This document shows, in pieces, positions 35,148 to 43,177 of a stretch of 64,000 bases of DNA. A program made the translations under genes and the position numbers. Numbering within the stretch: position 1 is the stretch's first letter; every line of letters begins with the position of its first letter. Below the pieces are notes generated by a model, which worked only from the letters and a program-made list of their open reading frames with translations, was not told where the DNA came from and ran no database searches. The stretch is from Candidatus Nitrososphaera evergladensis SR1 (GTDB lineage: Archaea; Thermoproteota; Nitrososphaeria; Nitrososphaerales; Nitrososphaeraceae): positions 1,674,001 to 1,738,000 of the forward strand of contig NZ_CP007174.1 of NCBI RefSeq assembly GCF_000730285.1, read 5' to 3'.

Positions 35148-35936
35148 ATGGGCATTGTTGTAAGATTCAGGCCTCTGGCAGGAAAGGTGCTGAGATCAAT
35201 AAAAGGGCCAAAATTCAAGCCTCCGGCCAGAGACGGCGACAAATACGACATCCAAGGAAGCTGGATGTACGTCGACGACAAGGATTCGATGCAGCTGACG
35301 CAGCATGGCATCTACGGCCCGGAGCAGACCAGCCTTATCAAGAGGCTGGTAAAGGGCGACTACACGTGTCTGGACATTGGCGCAAACATTGGCTATTTCA
35401 CCCTCATAATGGCCAGGCAGGCCAGGCAGGTATACGCATTTGAGCCGGAGCCCAGAAACTTTGAGATTTTGCAAAAGAACGTGGCGCTGAACAACATGCA
35501 GGACATCGTCAAACTCTATGATTTTGCAGTGGCAGAGACAAGCGACAGGGCAACCCTGCATTTATGCGAGATGAACAGGGGGATGCACCGGCTTTACCAG
35601 TCGCACTGGTGCAACGACGGCACTGTCGAGGTCAGGACGGCCAGAATAGACGACCTTGTCTCGCAGGCAGACTTTGTCAAGATGGACATTGAAGGCGCCG
35701 AGCTTGGAGCGTTAAAGGGGATGAAAAAACTGCTGGAAAGAGGCACGGTTCTTTGGATGGAGTTCCATCCACCCAGCATCGTAGAATACGGGGCAAGTCC
35801 CCGCGATGTTTACGACTATATGGAATCGCTCGGCTATTCGGTAGAGATACCGGGGCTGGGCAAAGTGTCGTTTGATGAGCTAGAGAAAATATCCAACGAG
35901 AAAGCCGGCACAAATGTCCTGTGCAGACGAGGATAA
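35148..35936 (+). CDS. FkbM-family methyltransferase
   Basis: A SAM-dependent O-methyltransferase: TCLDIGANIGYFTLIMARQ is the SAM-binding loop, YAFEPEPRNFEILQKNVALNN the acidic loop, and VKMDIEGAELGALKGM the FkbM signature. These enzymes commonly methylate sugars of glycolipids or glycoproteins. At 262 residues it is of normal length. It is monocistronic, so the substrate cannot be inferred. Confidence 0.9.
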   Translation: MGIVVRFRPLAGKVLRSIKGPKFKPPARDGDKYDIQGSWMYVDDKDSMQLTQHGIYGPEQTSLIKRLVKGDYTCLDIGANIGYFTLIMARQARQVYAFEPEPRNFEILQKNVALNNMQDIVKLYDFAVAETSDRATLHLCEMNRGMHRLYQSHWCNDGTVEVRTARIDDLVSQADFVKMDIEGAELGALKGMKKLLERGTVLWMEFHPPSIVEYGASPRDVYDYMESLGYSVEIPGLGKVSFDELEKISNEKAGTNVLCRRG

Positions 35937-36007
35937 CGTCGCGTGCCATCAGAGAGAGTATTATTGGAAAGACGCTTTCAGATCTTTTGTTGGCACCGTC
36001 ATTGCCG

Positions 36008-36781
36008 TCAGCTGACTTCAAGCTTTTGTCCAAGCAGCATGCCGGAATACGCAAATTCATTGTTCATCAGGGCATCCACGTATCGCGTAAATGAACCCTG
36101 GTCGATGCACGAGCCGTGCATTGGAAAAGTCATTTTAGGACCCATCTTCAATAAGCGCTGGGCGGTCTGCCTGACGGGAATTTCGCTTGCAAAGATGCCC
36201 GCTCCCCTGTAGAGCTGGATCATTTCTTTTGAAAGATCATCAGAGATAACAGGCTTGTTGTCGCCCGGCTGGATAAAGAGGTCCGAAGGGAAAAGCGACT
36301 TTGTCGTGTCTTCAAATATCATCATGCTGTCCCAGTGGTGGACGTGTGGCGTCATGAGGAATCGCAGGCTGCGCCTCCCCGTCTTTAGGACTTCACTATC
36401 CCAAAACGAGATGTGATGCACCGGCACTCCATCCCAGCCCATAAGGTTCAGCCTTGAACTCAGATCGCTGCACAGCAATTTTACGTCGGGGGATTTCAAG
36501 AATTCCATTCCGCCCCACTCGTCGCTTTCAAAATGCAGGAATGCGACGTAGGCCAGCTTTTCAAGCGGGATAACCTCTTTTACCTTCTCTGCAACCCCCT
36601 CGTACATCCCAACAGGGCCGGTGTGGATCAAGGTGGGTTTTTCGTCATTTATCAAAAACTGGTTGAAAGTGATTCCATATTCGTTTACGAACCCGGATAT
36701 CCGGTAGATGCCATCCGTTATTTCAGAGATGCTTGCAGTGGTGTCTTTGGCAACGCGAAACGTCTTGCTGACTTCGGGCAC
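36008..36781 (-). CDS. Metallo-beta-lactamase-fold diiron protein (ODP type)
   Basis: The 257-residue protein has the oxygen-binding-diiron fold without a flavodoxin domain. FLHFESDEWGGMEF corresponds to the HxExDH metal motif with Glu in place of the last His, TPHVHHWDSMMIFE supplies further ligands and FPMHGSCID the last His. Related proteins reduce oxygen or nitric oxide (flavodiiron proteins) or sense oxygen. The frame starts with GTG 36781. The His-to-Glu change might alter the metal site. Confidence 0.82.
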   Translation of the reverse strand: MPEVSKTFRVAKDTTASISEITDGIYRISGFVNEYGITFNQFLINDEKPTLIHTGPVGMYEGVAEKVKEVIPLEKLAYVAFLHFESDEWGGMEFLKSPDVKLLCSDLSSRLNLMGWDGVPVHHISFWDSEVLKTGRRSLRFLMTPHVHHWDSMMIFEDTTKSLFPSDLFIQPGDNKPVISDDLSKEMIQLYRGAGIFASEIPVRQTAQRLLKMGPKMTFPMHGSCIDQGSFTRYVDALMNNEFAYSGMLLGQKLEVS

Positions 36782-36936
36782 GCATCAAGTATGGGTGCAG
36801 ATAATTAATAACCTTGATCTTGCAAGAATATAGAACTTTAAAATTATCTTGCATGACCTACTGACGTTAGAGAAGAATATACGCGCTCTACTTTTTAAAT
36901 GGGTTCTTGGCATCTTTTTATTACTATCATTATAGG

Positions 36937-37716
36937 CTATAGCTTGTCAAGGATAAATTCAAAGCACTGGTTATTCTTGCCAAGCGTGTCAATCACCTCG
37001 ACCCAGAACAAGTTTCTGACGCCCGTTATTGCCCTGACGCGCTCTATTATATTCAAGAGATCTTCATTTTCATAAAATATGACTTCTGCTGCAATGTCTG
37101 TCGTCTCTAATCCTGTTGCCCTGCTAACGCGGATAACTGCTTTCTTCCACGACAAGAGCTCTTTTCCAACCTCGATTGCAGTCCCGCCTTGCGTGCTGAC
37201 GAAAACCATTGCAACGCGCCATCCAAGGCTTTTCACTCTTGGAAGGTAGGATGTCTCTAAAAAGTTGGCTTCAAGCCTCTTGCGCCTTCTTTGCACGGTG
37301 CTGAGGGGTGCGCCTGTCTCTTTTGAGAGCGTTATGGAGGATACCTTGCCCTTGGAAGATAGCAATCCCCGCAGGATCTTCTTGTCCAGAGATGAAAGAG
37401 CCAGATTCTTGCGGCCGCCGCTGTGACTCGAGATTTGCCTTTTTTTGCCCGGTCCATTGGCGATGATAATGCGTGTTATGGCCCTAAGCATGTCTCCAAG
37501 CTGGTCGATAGACAATTCGCCAAACAAAGATGCATTGATGCCGCGTCTTTCAAGTTCTACAACAATCTCCTGCCGCGATATAGAAGAAGAACTGGCTTCC
37601 AGCTTATTTGCAGGATCCCCTATCATGTTTAGCCTGTTACCTTTATTCATCAACATGCTTGATATATTTGCAGATGCCTCAGAGGATGAGGAAGAGGGCA
37701 TGTTGTTTGCTAGCAT
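36937..37716 (-). CDS. Lrp/AsnC-like transcription regulator, last gene of a four-gene overlap operon
   Basis: Residues 1-100 are a Ser/Asn-rich, poorly conserved region; 105-165 form a winged helix (SLDKKILRGLLSSKGKVSSITLSKETGAPLSTVQRRRKRLE); the rest is a RAM-like ligand domain (VKSLGWRVAMVFVSTQGG, GVRNLFWVEVIDTLG). Lrp proteins assemble as dimers to octamers and sense amino acids or redox state. The ATG at 37716 overlaps the previous gene's end by 7 nt, so it is translated with three small Cys-rich proteins. Confidence 0.85.
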   Translation of the reverse strand: MLANNMPSSSSSEASANISSMLMNKGNRLNMIGDPANKLEASSSSISRQEIVVELERRGINASLFGELSIDQLGDMLRAITRIIIANGPGKKRQISSHSGGRKNLALSSLDKKILRGLLSSKGKVSSITLSKETGAPLSTVQRRRKRLEANFLETSYLPRVKSLGWRVAMVFVSTQGGTAIEVGKELLSWKKAVIRVSRATGLETTDIAAEVIFYENEDLLNIIERVRAITGVRNLFWVEVIDTLGKNNQCFEFILDKL

Positions 37717-37928
37717 TGCGTAGCGGCGCTACTACTACTATCAACATGCAAAGAAGTCTGCCTGAAGCGGGGTGTAGCAATCATCTTGACAAAATTCTCG
37801 ACGCTTCCACGCCAGCTTTCATATTGCAGGTCATGTGTTTTGCAGAGGATAACTTCGCCTTCTTTTTTGCTCCAATTCAGCACACAGCCGCACGGAAGCA
37901 CCAGCCTATTGTTGCTGCTGTCGTTCAA
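37710..37928 (-). CDS. Small Cys/His protein of about 72 residues, third gene of the operon
   Basis: The frame starts with TTG 37928, overlapping the stop of the preceding gene (TTGA), and ends at 37710, 7 nt inside the next gene. The product contains VLPCGCVLNW and VILCKTHDLQYESW, i.e. C-x-C and C-x2-H, a plausible zinc site. The overlaps at both ends are the main evidence that it is real. No family is known to me. Confidence 0.6.
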   Translation of the reverse strand: MNDSSNNRLVLPCGCVLNWSKKEGEVILCKTHDLQYESWRGSVENFVKMIATPRFRQTSLHVDSSSSAATQC

Positions 37929-38182
37929 GCGGTAGTCGCACTCCCCGGGCGGGTTGAAAACTGGAGGTTCAGACCCTGCGTTTCTGACAGCGCATACCTG
38001 TAGGACTCGTCGCCACAGAGAGGGATAAACGCGACGCGGTCGTTGCGGCATGACGGACAGGTGCAAAGGCAGCACTTGGACCCAAGCACAGAAGCGGCCC
38101 AGTAACAGGATTCGCAGAGCGCAAAATAGAGATTATCACCTTCTTCTTTTTCTCTACTAAAAGTTGCTGTTGTCTCTTGCAT
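37925..38182 (-). CDS. Small zinc-ribbon protein, 85 residues, second gene of the operon
   Basis: Cys residues lie at FALCESCYW and SKCCLCTCPSCRN, and the C-terminal YRYALSETQGLNLQFS matches the zinc-ribbon protein at 23276. It starts 5 nt after the upstream gene and overlaps the next start by 4 nt. It may pass regulatory information to the Lrp-like protein of the same operon; this is inferred only from gene order. Confidence 0.78.
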   Translation of the reverse strand: MQETTATFSREKEEGDNLYFALCESCYWAASVLGSKCCLCTCPSCRNDRVAFIPLCGDESYRYALSETQGLNLQFSTRPGSATTA

Positions 38183-38187
38183 CGGGG

Positions 38188-38562
38188 CTAACCTGCCTTT
38201 GTTGCTGTTGTCATTGCGGCCATGACAAGCGAAGAGACACCGTTGTCGTCGTCGGGTTTATCGTCTCTTTCATCTCCCGGATAGACCGTGTTTGTTATTA
38301 TTTCATCCCAACATTTTCTGCAAAAGTCCTTGTCATTGACGAGACGTTGCTCAAAGCTCAAAGACGCAGGGCTGATGGCGTCGTGGCACATCACGCAGAC
38401 CCGGTGTCCCGTTTTCGTCTTTGTACTGTTGGAGTTACCAAGATGGCGGTTTGTTTCATTGATAGTGACGTATTTTGGGGGCAGAGAGAAATGAGATAGC
38501 ATCGAGTATAAAGAAAATTCTAGGTGAGCCATAAGCGCTGTGTGTACACTGCACCCAAGCAT
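38188..38562 (-). CDS. Cys-rich (LIM/treble-clef-like) protein, first gene of the operon
   Basis: The C-terminal half has RVCVMCHDAI and DFCRKCWDEII, two CxxC pairs 28 residues apart with aromatic residues typical of a treble clef or LIM-type zinc site, then an acidic linker and a hydrophobic end. The N-terminal 50 residues are less certain; ATG 38502 is an alternative start. A TATA-like GATATAATG on the minus strand at about 38604-38612 fits ATG 38562. It ends 5 nt before the next gene. Confidence 0.6.
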   Translation of the reverse strand: MLGCSVHTALMAHLEFSLYSMLSHFSLPPKYVTINETNRHLGNSNSTKTKTGHRVCVMCHDAISPASLSFEQRLVNDKDFCRKCWDEIITNTVYPGDERDDKPDDDNGVSSLVMAAMTTATKAG

Positions 38563-38726
38563 GTACTACCATTCATACCAGTAGTTAGCATCTACTATAC
38601 GGTCATTATATCCAAATCCTAGAAGGTACAGCTATATTCTTGCCGTCACTAAATCTGGGCAAACGACTGTTTGATACACTTGTACGGGCTCTGATCCTTT
38701 AAGTCAATCTTCCACGGTTAGTACTC

Positions 38727-39257
38727 ATGGCAGATTCCGGGAGCATGAGTATCACGTTCAGGTTCCCAAAGTCGATACTGCAAGAGCTCAAGGAGGATGC
38801 CGAGCACAAAAATATCAGCATCAACGCACTGTTAAATCAGATCGTGGCTTCGTACGTCGAATGGCACGCACGTGCGACCAAGGCAGGATTCATAACCGTC
38901 AGCCGCGTCATGATAAAGACGATGTTTGACAGCCTGACCGAGGAAGAAATAGACAGGCTGGCAAAATCCTCGGCAGAAGAAATGAAAGACATGTGTTTGT
39001 TGATGGTAAGGAAGCACACGCAAAGATCAATACTAGAGTTCATGGAAAGATGGGTCAGGATGTCAGACTTTGGTTACCGCCACATGATAGACGAGAGCAG
39101 CAGCCTTCATACCTACATAATCCAGCACGATATGGGATACAAATGGTCGCACTACTTGAGCAAGTTGTTCAGCTACACGGCCGAGGAAGTTGTCTTATTC
39201 AAGCCGGAAATCAGCATTGGCAAGGACATGGTCGTCTTGAAAATCAGAGAAAAATAG
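38727..39257 (+). CDS. Ribbon-helix-helix protein with helical C-terminal domain
   Basis: SMSITFRFPKSILQELKEDAEHKNISINALLNQIVASYVEW is a ribbon-helix-helix DNA-binding domain. About 110 residues follow with a predicted four-helix domain and a Trp/Tyr-rich segment (HDMGYKWSHYLSKLF) that may sense a ligand. It stands alone, divergent from the Cys-rich operon start. I believe such proteins are paralogous in ammonia-oxidising archaea, but no target is known. Confidence 0.8.
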   Translation: MADSGSMSITFRFPKSILQELKEDAEHKNISINALLNQIVASYVEWHARATKAGFITVSRVMIKTMFDSLTEEEIDRLAKSSAEEMKDMCLLMVRKHTQRSILEFMERWVRMSDFGYRHMIDESSSLHTYIIQHDMGYKWSHYLSKLFSYTAEEVVLFKPEISIGKDMVVLKIREK

Positions 39258-39300
39258 AAACACCGTACGCTATGCGCTTGTTCCCTCTCACCCTCTCTCG

Positions 39301-40128
39301 CTAGTCTGAGGTTCCGCGGAACCACTTGTCGTTGATGGCCTGCAGGGTGCCGTCATCGCGCATACTGTCAAGCCCAGTGTCAAACGCTTTTGTCAGCTCT
39401 GAGCCTCTTGGGAAGATGAATCCAAGTTCTTCTTTGGGAGTCAGCGGCTTGCCTGCCACCATTACCTTCTCGGCATCTTTTCCTACATAGCCCTGTCCTG
39501 CCACGTCATCTATTACCACAGCGTCTACGTCTCCTGCGACGAGTGCTTGCACGGTTTCAGGAAATGTCCTGTACGTAACGAGCCGGCCGCCATTATCGCC
39601 GCTATTACTGCCACCTTTTACAAGGCCGGCCGCAACGTCATAGTTGGTCGTTTCTGCCTGCACGCCCACCTTCAGGCCGGCGCCAGAGGCTAGCTCTTTT
39701 GCGTTGTGGAAGCGGTCTTCTCCGGCCCGGACCAGAAGCACCTGCTGCAAGGTAAGGTAGCCCTGTGAAAAGTCCACCAGCTGGGCGCGGTCGGGCTTGA
39801 TGGTGATGCCATCGGCGGCCACATCGTACTCGCCTCTTGCGACCGCGGTTATCATGCTGTCCCAGCCAGCCTGCACGAATTCCGGCTTGCAATTGAGCCT
39901 CTTGCAGATTTCGCCCACGGTGTCATAGTCCCACCCTGCTGCCTGGCCGGTCTTGTTGTCTACAAAGTTAAACGGCACGTAGGCGTTTTCAACTGCCACT
40001 CTGATCGTTTGGCCGCCAAGATCGGGCAGGCGCTCTTGCGTGGATATACCTCCTGGCAGAATGGCAAGCAACGCTGCGGACAAGAGCCCCAATCCCATAA
40101 AGATCCAGAGTTTTGTATCACTCTTCAT
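39301..40128 (-). CDS. Amino-acid-type ABC transporter substrate-binding protein (orphan)
   Basis: An N-terminal membrane anchor ([20 protein letters not shown]) precedes a type-2 periplasmic-binding domain (SBP_bac_3): [71 protein letters not shown]. These bind polar amino acids outside the cell. No permease or ATPase gene is next to it, so it works with a distant transporter or as a sensor. Confidence 0.9.
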   Translation of the reverse strand: MKSDTKLWIFMGLGLLSAALLAILPGGISTQERLPDLGGQTIRVAVENAYVPFNFVDNKTGQAAGWDYDTVGEICKRLNCKPEFVQAGWDSMITAVARGEYDVAADGITIKPDRAQLVDFSQGYLTLQQVLLVRAGEDRFHNAKELASGAGLKVGVQAETTNYDVAAGLVKGGSNSGDNGGRLVTYRTFPETVQALVAGDVDAVVIDDVAGQGYVGKDAEKVMVAGKPLTPKEELGFIFPRGSELTKAFDTGLDSMRDDGTLQAINDKWFRGTSD

Positions 40129-40437
40129 ACAGACACGCCACCGTCTTAATTCAAGACGACTGCGTCATCGCCTATATACATTTTTACTCTAGAATTTATG
40201 TACGTGTGTTTTTTTTGTCATCATGTGCATCCTATTATATTATTTGCAGAAAAGCAATTGCTGGCAAGAAATGCATTAGTGTAAAAAAACCAGACACGTG
40301 TATGCATACATTTGAGGAATATTTGTTTTAGAAAAAGAAAGAAGAGGTGGCGAGTTGTATCCCGCCATTCTTCCAGAGTATGTTGTTTTTTGTATTTTTT
40401 ATACGCGCTGTGTCAGCTACTACTACTTGTCAGCGGA
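40129..40437. other. 309-base gene-free stretch
   Basis: AT-rich sequence between the substrate-binding protein and the Asp-rich gene, with long T-runs near 40210 and 40384 that could serve as terminators for the minus-strand Asp-rich gene. No coding or RNA feature is recognised. Confidence 0.4.
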
Positions 40438-41073
40438 TTAGGATAGCGACAAGCGAACTCCGGGCAACTTGATAGAGAGCGCTGCAGAGTCCTTGAATCC
40501 TGACCAGTAGTGGTCGTGGCCATTGTCATCACCGTTGTCATCGTCATCGCAGTTGTCATCGCCGTTGTCGTCCTTGCTGTTGTACGACGTGTATTTGTAA
40601 TAGTCGTGGCCATTGTCATCACCGTTGTCATCGTCATTGTTGCACGTGCAGTCATTCTTGTCGTCGTCATCTTCATCGCTGTTGTTGTAGCTTGACCAGT
40701 AGTGGCCGTTGTCGTTATCATCATCGTCATTGTTGTCGTCGTTGCAATAGCAACTGTTGTTGCCGTTGTCGTCCTCATCATCATTCTTGTCGTCGTCCTT
40801 GCCATAGCTTGACCACTTGTAGTCCTTGTCGTCATCTTCGTCATCGTCGCACTTGCAGTTGTTGTTCTTATCGTCGTCTTTACTGTAGCTTGACCACTTG
40901 TAGTCGTGGCCGTTGTCGTCATCGCACTTGTCGTCACCATTCTTGTCGTCGTCATAGCCAGAGCTTGCAAACGCGGCAGTCGGCATTGTTACTGCCGATG
41001 ACGCGACTGCAAATCCTACGGCCAACAGGGCAAGAATGAAGAACATCTTACCGTTTCCTGTTGCATTTGACAT
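40438..41073 (-). CDS. Secreted Asp-rich repeat protein 1 (211 residues)
   Basis: A signal peptide (FFILALLAVGFAVASSAVTM, cleavage near AAFAS) leads to a mature protein made of alternating acidic blocks (Asp/Asn/Lys with scattered Cys, such as NCKCDDDEDDD) and aromatic motifs (YKWSSY twice, YWSSY, YKYTSY, HYWSGF). A non-repetitive tail (ALSIKLPGVRLSLS) ends it. The acidic blocks would bind divalent cations in the manner of calcium-binding matrix proteins; the Cys could bind copper or form disulfides. The gene is a tandem paralogue of 41341..41778. Confidence 0.85.
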   Translation of the reverse strand: MSNATGNGKMFFILALLAVGFAVASSAVTMPTAAFASSGYDDDKNGDDKCDDDNGHDYKWSSYSKDDDKNNNCKCDDDEDDDKDYKWSSYGKDDDKNDDEDDNGNNSCYCNDDNNDDDDNDNGHYWSSYNNSDEDDDDKNDCTCNNDDDNGDDNGHDYYKYTSYNSKDDNGDDNCDDDDNGDDNGHDHYWSGFKDSAALSIKLPGVRLSLS

Positions 41074-41275
41074 TAAACCGGTCGCACAGTCATGCTTTTA
41101 AAAGGTTGAGCAGAATCTGTTCATAACAATATAATCTTGGAAATTTAAGGTACGACCGACGCATTCCTCCATAATTAGAAGTCAATCTATAAAATTCTAC
41201 ATTCGATCAAAAAACCTTGCTTGCAGCAGGGTCACAGATTCCAGAATTCAAGTATGCAAGAAAAAAGAAGAAAGT

Positions 41276-41296
41276 AGGCTGTCATTGTGACAGCCT
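41276..41296 (-). terminator. Perfect hairpin after the second Asp-rich gene
   Basis: AGGCTGTC and GACAGCCT form an 8-bp stem with loop ATTGT. On the minus strand it follows the stop at 41341 by 45 nt and is followed by a T/C-rich run, as in an intrinsic terminator. Confidence 0.6.
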
Positions 41297-41340
41297 GATT
41301 TTCTCACATTGTTCGACTACTTGCAGTAGTCTTGGTTGGT

Positions 41341-41778
41341 TTAGTCCTTCTTCCAGTAGTGGTCGTGGCCGTTGTCGTCGTCGTCGTCATCGTCGTCATC
41401 GCAGTTGTCGTCATCATCATCGTCGTCGTTGTAGGATATGTTCTTGTAGTCGGCCCAGTTGCCATTGCTGTTGGAGCTTGACCAGTAGTCCTTGCCGTTG
41501 TCGTCATCGTCATCATCATCATCGTCGTCATCGCATCCACAGTTGTCATCGTCGTCGTCATTGTTGTAGCTTGACCAGTGATAGTCGTTCTTGTCGTCAT
41601 CGTCGTCATCGCAGTTGTCGTCATCGTCGTCATCGTAGCTTGTCCACTTGTAGCTGTTGTTGTAGCCACTTGCAAACGCGGCAGTCGGCATTGTTACTGC
41701 CGATGACGCGACTGCAAATCCTACGGCCAGCAACGCAAGAAGGAACGCGGTTTTTTTTGCTGTTAGACTTGACATCAA
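41341..41778 (-). CDS. Secreted Asp-rich repeat protein 2 (145 residues)
   Basis: The signal peptide is nearly identical to that of protein 1 (LLALLAVGFAVASSAVTM), also at DNA level, which shows a recent tandem duplication. The mature part has Asp runs of up to eleven residues with Asn-Cys pairs between them, and the aromatic motifs YKWTSY, YHWSSY and YWSS. It ends HDHYWKKD. Runs of GAC/GAT codons make the gene prone to slippage, so repeat number may vary between strains. Confidence 0.85.
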   Translation of the reverse strand: MMSSLTAKKTAFLLALLAVGFAVASSAVTMPTAAFASGYNNSYKWTSYDDDDDDNCDDDDDDKNDYHWSSYNNDDDDDNCGCDDDDDDDDDDDNGKDYWSSSNSNGNWADYKNISYNDDDDDDDNCDDDDDDDDDNGHDHYWKKD

Positions 41779-42029
41779 TAGAGTCTCGTAGTCGGGGTTT
41801 TAAAGTCTTGAGCAAAAATGATAGATAATGTGTTTATCTTGAAAATCGAAGCTGGACTATATATGTTATTTGACAATTCTATATCGCCAAAGTACATAAT
41901 TTCTGTATCTGTATACGATGCTAGTCGCCAGCCTGAATCTTGGCAAGAACCATTTTTACACAACATTGCGGTTGCAATTGCAACTTTTAAAGATATTCTT
42001 ATGAACAAGTGTAAATATATCCATCATTA

Positions 42030-42422
42030 ATGGCGGACGCAAAACAATTTTGCGCTGATGTCCTTGCCCTTGATGCTTCCATAAGGTTTGCAGGCGTGGC
42101 CGATTCTATGGGCATGTCTGTACACTATGTGTATAGAAAGGATCTCGTGCCCCTGCTTTCCCAAGAAGAGACCATCAAGTCAATGCTCCAGGCGGTCCTC
42201 AGAAGCGGCACGCGGCTCACGCTTGAGAGCAAGCTTGGCGAATGCGTCTACACCCTGTCGCTGTACAAAAAGGTCAAGCGGATAACAATCCCGCTCAGGC
42301 CGCCCACCACAAACGGGCAAAACGCCATTCTAATGGTTTCACTTGACGCAAGTGTGGACCATGACGCGGTAATCGACGGCAAAATCATGCCATTTTTGCG
42401 GCAAGCAAGGCTAGAGTTCTGA
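42030..42422 (+). CDS. DUF6659-like small protein, 130 residues
   Basis: The protein has an alpha/beta pattern with FCADVLALDASIRFAGVADSMG, ESKLGECVYTLSLYKKVKRITIPL and a closing ILMVSLDASVDHDAVIDGKIMPFL, reminiscent of a profilin/roadblock-like sensor fold. I place it with a family found in ammonia-oxidising archaea (DUF6659 from memory). It heads a possible three-gene run (42030, 42435, 42732). Confidence 0.7.
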   Translation: MADAKQFCADVLALDASIRFAGVADSMGMSVHYVYRKDLVPLLSQEETIKSMLQAVLRSGTRLTLESKLGECVYTLSLYKKVKRITIPLRPPTTNGQNAILMVSLDASVDHDAVIDGKIMPFLRQARLEF

Positions 42423-42434
42423 GAGCACGATGAT

Positions 42435-42656
42435 ATGAGTTCCGATTCTGAAACCATGACGCGCATCCTAAAGGAATCCATGAACATACTTGGCGAGAAC
42501 ACGTACGAGGCGCTCAAGTTTCACATGAAGGAAAAGTACGGAATCGACCTTGCGCACAATCCCCGGCTTGAAAACGTAGAGTCCGCGTTGCGCGACCTGT
42601 TTGGCCCCGGCGCCGAGATAATCATGATCCAGATAAGGCGTCGCCTTGCCGCCTGA
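42435..42656 (+). CDS. NitrOD5-like output-domain protein, 73 residues
   Basis: The sequence MTRILKESMNILGENTYEALKFHMKEKYGIDL..., ENVESALRDLFGPGAEIIM resembles the 'Nitrosopumilus output domain 5' described as a signal-transduction output module in these archaea; here it is a stand-alone domain. It starts 12 nt after the preceding gene, so they are cotranscribed. Confidence 0.65.
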   Translation: MSSDSETMTRILKESMNILGENTYEALKFHMKEKYGIDLAHNPRLENVESALRDLFGPGAEIIMIQIRRRLAA

Positions 42657-42731
42657 AATCGACGCTTGTTATCAATTTTGACAAACTTCAATGACACTGC
42701 ATAATATGGATGCAAGACGCCCGGTACGCCA

Positions 42732-43055
42732 ATGGTTTTAAACGACTATTTGCTGCCGTCTGAAAACATCCGGCTGGCCAGCGACGATGAGGTCGAGTAT
42801 GGCGACAAAAAATACCGGATCGTTATCACCGACAAGAGGTTCATACTTTATGCAAGGAGGGGCACCGTTTTCAAGTCTGACGACGTCGTAAGCGAAAGGC
42901 TGCAGGCAATACACGGGTTCAAGTACAGCGAAAAGGGCACCCTTTTCCGCACTGCGACCATTTCCATAATAACAAACGCCAAGATGGAAATACGCGGCTC
43001 GCCGGACCGCATGAAACCTCTTTTCCACACCCTGCAGTCGACTATCGGCGCGTGA
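42732..43055 (+). CDS. Small PH-like (bPH) domain protein, 107 residues
   Basis: Strand-rich sequence (YRIVITDKRFILYARRG, RLQAIHGFKYSEKGTLFRTATISIIT) ends in a helix (DRMKPLFHTLQSTIG), the layout of a bacterial/archaeal pleckstrin-like domain. Such domains assemble in rings or bind membranes. It is the third gene of the short unit. Confidence 0.65.
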   Translation: MVLNDYLLPSENIRLASDDEVEYGDKKYRIVITDKRFILYARRGTVFKSDDVVSERLQAIHGFKYSEKGTLFRTATISIITNAKMEIRGSPDRMKPLFHTLQSTIGA

Positions 43056-43177
43056 CGGCGATTTTTTTCTAAAATACTGGGATTCGGTCTGGATACCGCG
43101 CGCCGGAGGTGCTGGAAACATCTATCCGCAGAGTCCCTTAACTTGGCTGCATGTGTAAAAACCGCTCGAACATACAT

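Noticed and set aside
40413-40970. Thr/Met-rich frame inside the Asp-rich gene
   Set aside because: It is the shifted reading of GAC/GAT runs; the Asp-rich frame has a signal peptide and a paralogue. The same holds for 41304-41675.
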